Shown here piece after piece: positions 61,743-64,000 of a stretch of 64,000 bases of DNA. This DNA is from Pacificoceanicola onchidii (lineage in GTDB: Bacteria > Pseudomonadota > Alphaproteobacteria > Rhodobacterales > Rhodobacteraceae). The translations under genes and the position numbers were made by a program. Each line of letters starts with the position of its first letter. Positions within the stretch are counted from its first letter, which is position 1. The DNA is taken from NCBI RefSeq assembly GCF_004804335.1, contig NZ_SRXY01000002.1:197306-261305 (forward strand), read 5' to 3'. The notes beneath the pieces were generated by a model, which saw only the letters and a list, made by a program, of their open reading frames with translations, was not told the DNA's origin and searched no databases.

Positions 61743-62069
61743 TTAGTTCCACGGATTTTCATCGTCGGTGGCCGCAAACCTTTCGAATGCATTGTCCAAC
61801 GCATTCAGGTCCCAGATGGCACGAGAGAATTTCTTGATCGGCTTCGGCATGACCCTCTGTTGCACCAACCGATCAAAGGTCTTGACGCTGACGCCGATGT
61901 AATACGCGGCCTCGTTTCGTGTCAGTCCACGCTTCGGTGTTGATGGTTTGTGACTGCGTTCCTGCACATTCCCGACACGCACCAGAGCTTCGGCAGCGGC
62001 TGAGAGGCTGCTTGCAGCATTGGTGAGAACCATTTCCGCGTTGATGGGCTTCTGTCCGCTATCGATCAT
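61743..62069 (-). CDS. Excisionase/AlpA-like helix-turn-helix protein
   Basis: 108 residues. A MerR-like HTH in the C-terminal half (GLTRNEAAYYIGVSVKTFDRL, VMPKPIKKFSRAIWDLNALD in two parts) of the kind found in phage excisionases and AlpA. The N-terminal 45 residues are helical. It overlaps the upstream gene by four bases and precedes the integrase gene by 13, as is usual for a directionality factor. Confidence 0.75.
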   Translation of the reverse strand: MIDSGQKPINAEMVLTNAASSLSAAAEALVRVGNVQERSHKPSTPKRGLTRNEAAYYIGVSVKTFDRLVQQRVMPKPIKKFSRAIWDLNALDNAFERFAATDDENPWN

Positions 62070-62611
62070 GCCGCCACCTGCGGGTTCAGGTCGATCTGCG
62101 CATGGAACTGAGTAACGAGCATGACGTGCTCACAAACCCGCTCAACCATCTGGCTATAGCGGTCGTTGAGGTCCTGGACATCCAGGCTGAAATGGTCGCG
62201 CTTTCTGCCAAGATGATGAGACACCGCGTAGTCAAAGTAGACCGGTGCGTCGTCACCTTGCACAACATGCACGATGATCGGATCGGCCTGTTTGATGCCA
62301 ACTTCGGCGGACCAAGCGATTGCAAACTCGAACTCTGACGTGATGGAGGGCCTGGATGCAACTTTGGCCCCCAGCAACTTGTAGTGGACGAATGTCAGTG
62401 CATCACCGCCAGGCCAGGCTTGGACCAGCAGGCATGAGTTCGCTTTCTTTCCATGTTCGAGTGGTTCGGTCGCATCGACCATCACACCATTTGTGCTGAT
62501 GAAAGCACGGTAGTCTGCGGTCCTGATGTATTGACGCGCGACGGCATCGGAGGCTGCACATGCATTGACGATGCGATCAATGTCGGCCACGTTATAACTG
62601 TCTGATTTCAA
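62066..62611 (-). CDS. Unknown island protein
   Basis: 181 residues. Alternating beta-strands and helices (AFISTNGVMVDATEPLEHGK, CLLVQAWPGGDALTFVHYKL) with no family I can name. The TTG at 62611 is chosen because AGGAG lies seven bases upstream. It is coupled to the excisionase-like gene by a four-base overlap, and is divergent from the next unknown. Confidence 0.55.
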   Translation of the reverse strand: MKSDSYNVADIDRIVNACAASDAVARQYIRTADYRAFISTNGVMVDATEPLEHGKKANSCLLVQAWPGGDALTFVHYKLLGAKVASRPSITSEFEFAIAWSAEVGIKQADPIIVHVVQGDDAPVYFDYAVSHHLGRKRDHFSLDVQDLNDRYSQMVERVCEHVMLVTQFHAQIDLNPQVAA

Positions 62612-62722
62612 GGGCGTTCTCCTTTCTTGTTGGAACGCCTCTTTGATATCGGGAGCAGTTTCTTTCTGCGTCGGGGAGAAAAACCCCTTTCTTTTCGGTA
62701 TTACTATCTGTGGGTGGAGCCC

Positions 62723-63616
62723 ATGACCTTTGACACCCGAAAACACACGCCGAAACACCTTGCACGTAATCTGCATGAGGATTTTGTGGGTGTGTGTGAA
62801 CGCATTAGGCTGGCCTACGCACCGAAGCGCCAGCCTCGCAACTGGCCTTCGCCATCGCTAAGGCGGCTGTTGGGACATCTGGGGCGTGGTGACGATCAGC
62901 CTGAGGAGCAGACGAGAATTGCTGAAGAAATAAGCGAAGTCACGGTGAGGTTCTTGGCGATCAAAAAGACAATTGATCAGACAGTGCCAGTTCAATCGAC
63001 TCACGATACTCTCAAGTCTCTACTGAATGCTCTGAGAAAAACATCAGTAAGTCTGGAAGATGCAGATCGGGATGTGATCGTGACGGCCCTTAGGGCAAGT
63101 CAGGATCAGCACTCCCGTGCGCCCACTGCCGCTCAAATCTGGAAGGAAGAAAGCCTGATCGAGAAAGTCGATGCGACCGCAAAGTATATTCAGGCAACTA
63201 TGGATGACTTGTCTGCGATTGTTGATCTGTTCGACTACAAAAACGATATCCGTGGGCGTGGTCGGCCATCTCTCTATGCGAAGGTTTTTGCGGTCCATGC
63301 ATTGGCTGCAATCTATGAGAAGGAGAATGCCGACGGCCACAAAGCCCAAGTCAACGAAGTGGTGAATAACGGGCGGAGCGATCTATTCAACGAACGCCGA
63401 TACACTGGTGGCTTTTTGCGATTTGTCACCGAGTTTTATGTAAGCGTCGTGCCGGAAGAGGTTGTGGGGCGTCACAACGATGGCTTCGCAGATCACGTTC
63501 GCCAACTAGCTCGAAACAGAGACAAAGACCCTAATTTGATCTCACTCATGATGGGTCAAACGGTGACAGTGGAACAGACCTTAGAGTTCATGAAACGCGC
63601 TGATGCTGTGAAGTGA
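62723..63616 (+). CDS. Unknown island protein
   Basis: 297 residues, largely helical and charged, starting MTFDTRKHTPKHLARNL. A possible coiled coil spans about 70-125; the central block GRGRPSLYAKVFAVHALAAI is the most distinctive. GGTGGAG lies upstream of the ATG at 62723. No known family, signal peptide or membrane segment. The only plus-strand gene of the island here, divergent from the 62611 gene with about 110 bases between the starts. Confidence 0.55.
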   Translation: MTFDTRKHTPKHLARNLHEDFVGVCERIRLAYAPKRQPRNWPSPSLRRLLGHLGRGDDQPEEQTRIAEEISEVTVRFLAIKKTIDQTVPVQSTHDTLKSLLNALRKTSVSLEDADRDVIVTALRASQDQHSRAPTAAQIWKEESLIEKVDATAKYIQATMDDLSAIVDLFDYKNDIRGRGRPSLYAKVFAVHALAAIYEKENADGHKAQVNEVVNNGRSDLFNERRYTGGFLRFVTEFYVSVVPEEVVGRHNDGFADHVRQLARNRDKDPNLISLMMGQTVTVEQTLEFMKRADAVK

Positions 63617-63624
63617 CCGAGGGT

Positions 63625-63999
63625 CTATGTATCGAGAACGGCGTCTGGTTCGTAGCGATCCCAACCATCAGGCTTCAGGAATCCATCGAACTGTTCCCTA
63701 GTGACCAAAGCATACTCAAATTGGTTTCCCACAGCCAGTAGCTCCGCCGCTTCCTTCTTGGCCAACACCACCGGATCGTCTTTCTTCCAGTTTGACTTTA
63801 CCTCGATCAGGTGCGCCTTCCCGTCATTACGATAAACAAGGAAATCGGGATGATAGTTGCAGACGGTGTGGGACTCTGGGTGGATATAGTAGACTTGGAA
63901 CCCAGACTGCCCGTGAACTAGCATTCCTGTGAAGTAGATTTTCTCGGTCATCTCGTCCTTGATTACCCTTTCGAAGAACTCGACCTCAGGTGCGCTGTC
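63625..63999 (-). CDS. C-terminal part of a PD-(D/E)xK nuclease-like protein
   Basis: The minus-strand frame is open from the right edge to a stop at 63625, so only the last 124 residues are visible. They contain YHPDFLVYRNDGKAHLIEVKS, the P-D...E-x-K core of restriction-type nucleases, after a strand with FTGMLVHGQ. An internal ATG at 63951 could also be a start, but the frame continues without a stop. The fold suits a C-terminal nuclease domain of a restriction or helicase-nuclease protein; it cannot be narrowed without the rest. Confidence 0.65.
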   Translation of the reverse strand, partial: DSAPEVEFFERVIKDEMTEKIYFTGMLVHGQSGFQVYYIHPESHTVCNYHPDFLVYRNDGKAHLIEVKSNWKKDDPVVLAKKEAAELLAVGNQFEYALVTREQFDGFLKPDGWDRYEPDAVLDT

Positions 64000-64000
64000 G

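Noticed and set aside
1-64000. CRISPR arrays, rRNA genes or complete tRNA genes
   Set aside because: No regularly spaced repeats and no rRNA or complete cloverleaf sequence were seen on either strand; short tRNAs could still escape reading by eye.

Overview
The window looks like a chromosome segment of a marine alphaproteobacterium of the Rhodobacteraceae (Roseobacter group). The basis is the high G+C of positions 1 to about 52,500, the dense operons with 4-base ATGA overlaps, the TRAP and ABC uptake systems, and the TMAO/quaternary-amine genes typical of that group. This is inferred from gene content only; no rRNA gene or complete tRNA gene is visible. LAYOUT. 1-2.5 kb: the end of an acylating aldehyde dehydrogenase followed by a ThDP-dependent enzyme. 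2.5-4.1 kb: a gene-poor stretch holding a decayed tyrosine recombinase and a palindromic repeat. 4.1-7.9 kb: two phosphate transporters (PiT and Na/Pi-cotransporter types) behind a PhoB-box-like sequence, plus a small charged protein. 7.9-15.8 kb, minus strand: one long operon of a TRAP transporter, aldehyde dehydrogenase, glutathione S-transferase-like protein, SDR, cupin and OsmC-like protein. It is divergent from a GntR-family regulator, and three GGGATCCC palindromes about six helical turns apart lie between and around the two starts. 16.8-18.5 kb: two exported NTF2-like proteins and a DUF2218 protein, with a fourth GGGATCCC upstream, then a LysR regulator and an envelope-protein group to 21.3 kb. 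21.5-28.9 kb: a TMAO uptake and demethylation operon (tdm-tmoV-tmoW-tmoX order) ending at a clear intrinsic terminator, with a divergent LacI-family regulator and two TGTAAC(T/C)AGTTACA operators. 29-30 kb: a bestrophin-like channel. 30.2-41.6 kb: a long plus-strand operon with an amidohydrolase, a sugar-type ABC importer, two regulators, an alpha/beta hydrolase, an FAH-family enzyme and a 2,5-dioxovalerate-type dehydrogenase. 41.7-52.3 kb: a TMAO respiration locus with a TorA-like molybdoenzyme carrying a C-terminal haem-c motif, molybdenum-cofactor genes, and TorR, TorS and TorT homologues. 52.6-64 kb: a visibly lower-G+C integrated island with a subtilase/AAA+ pair (ietAS type), a serine recombinase, a primase-helicase-like giant, a tyrosine integrase, an excisionase-like HTH protein and several unknowns. 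It runs off the right end. HOW THE GENES FIT TOGETHER. The same compound, trimethylamine N-oxide, appears to be handled twice: imported and demethylated to dimethylamine and formaldehyde in the cytoplasm (Tdm/Tmo), and reduced as an electron acceptor in the periplasm (Tor). The 30-41 kb cluster plausibly takes in a carbohydrate-like or amide-bearing compound and funnels it through a 2-keto-3-deoxy acid and 2,5-dioxovalerate to 2-oxoglutarate. Its most unusual member is a cytoplasmic regulator that fuses an IclR-like winged helix to a copy of the transporter's own solute-binding domain. The island carries probable defence or plasmid-competition genes along with its own replication and integration genes.
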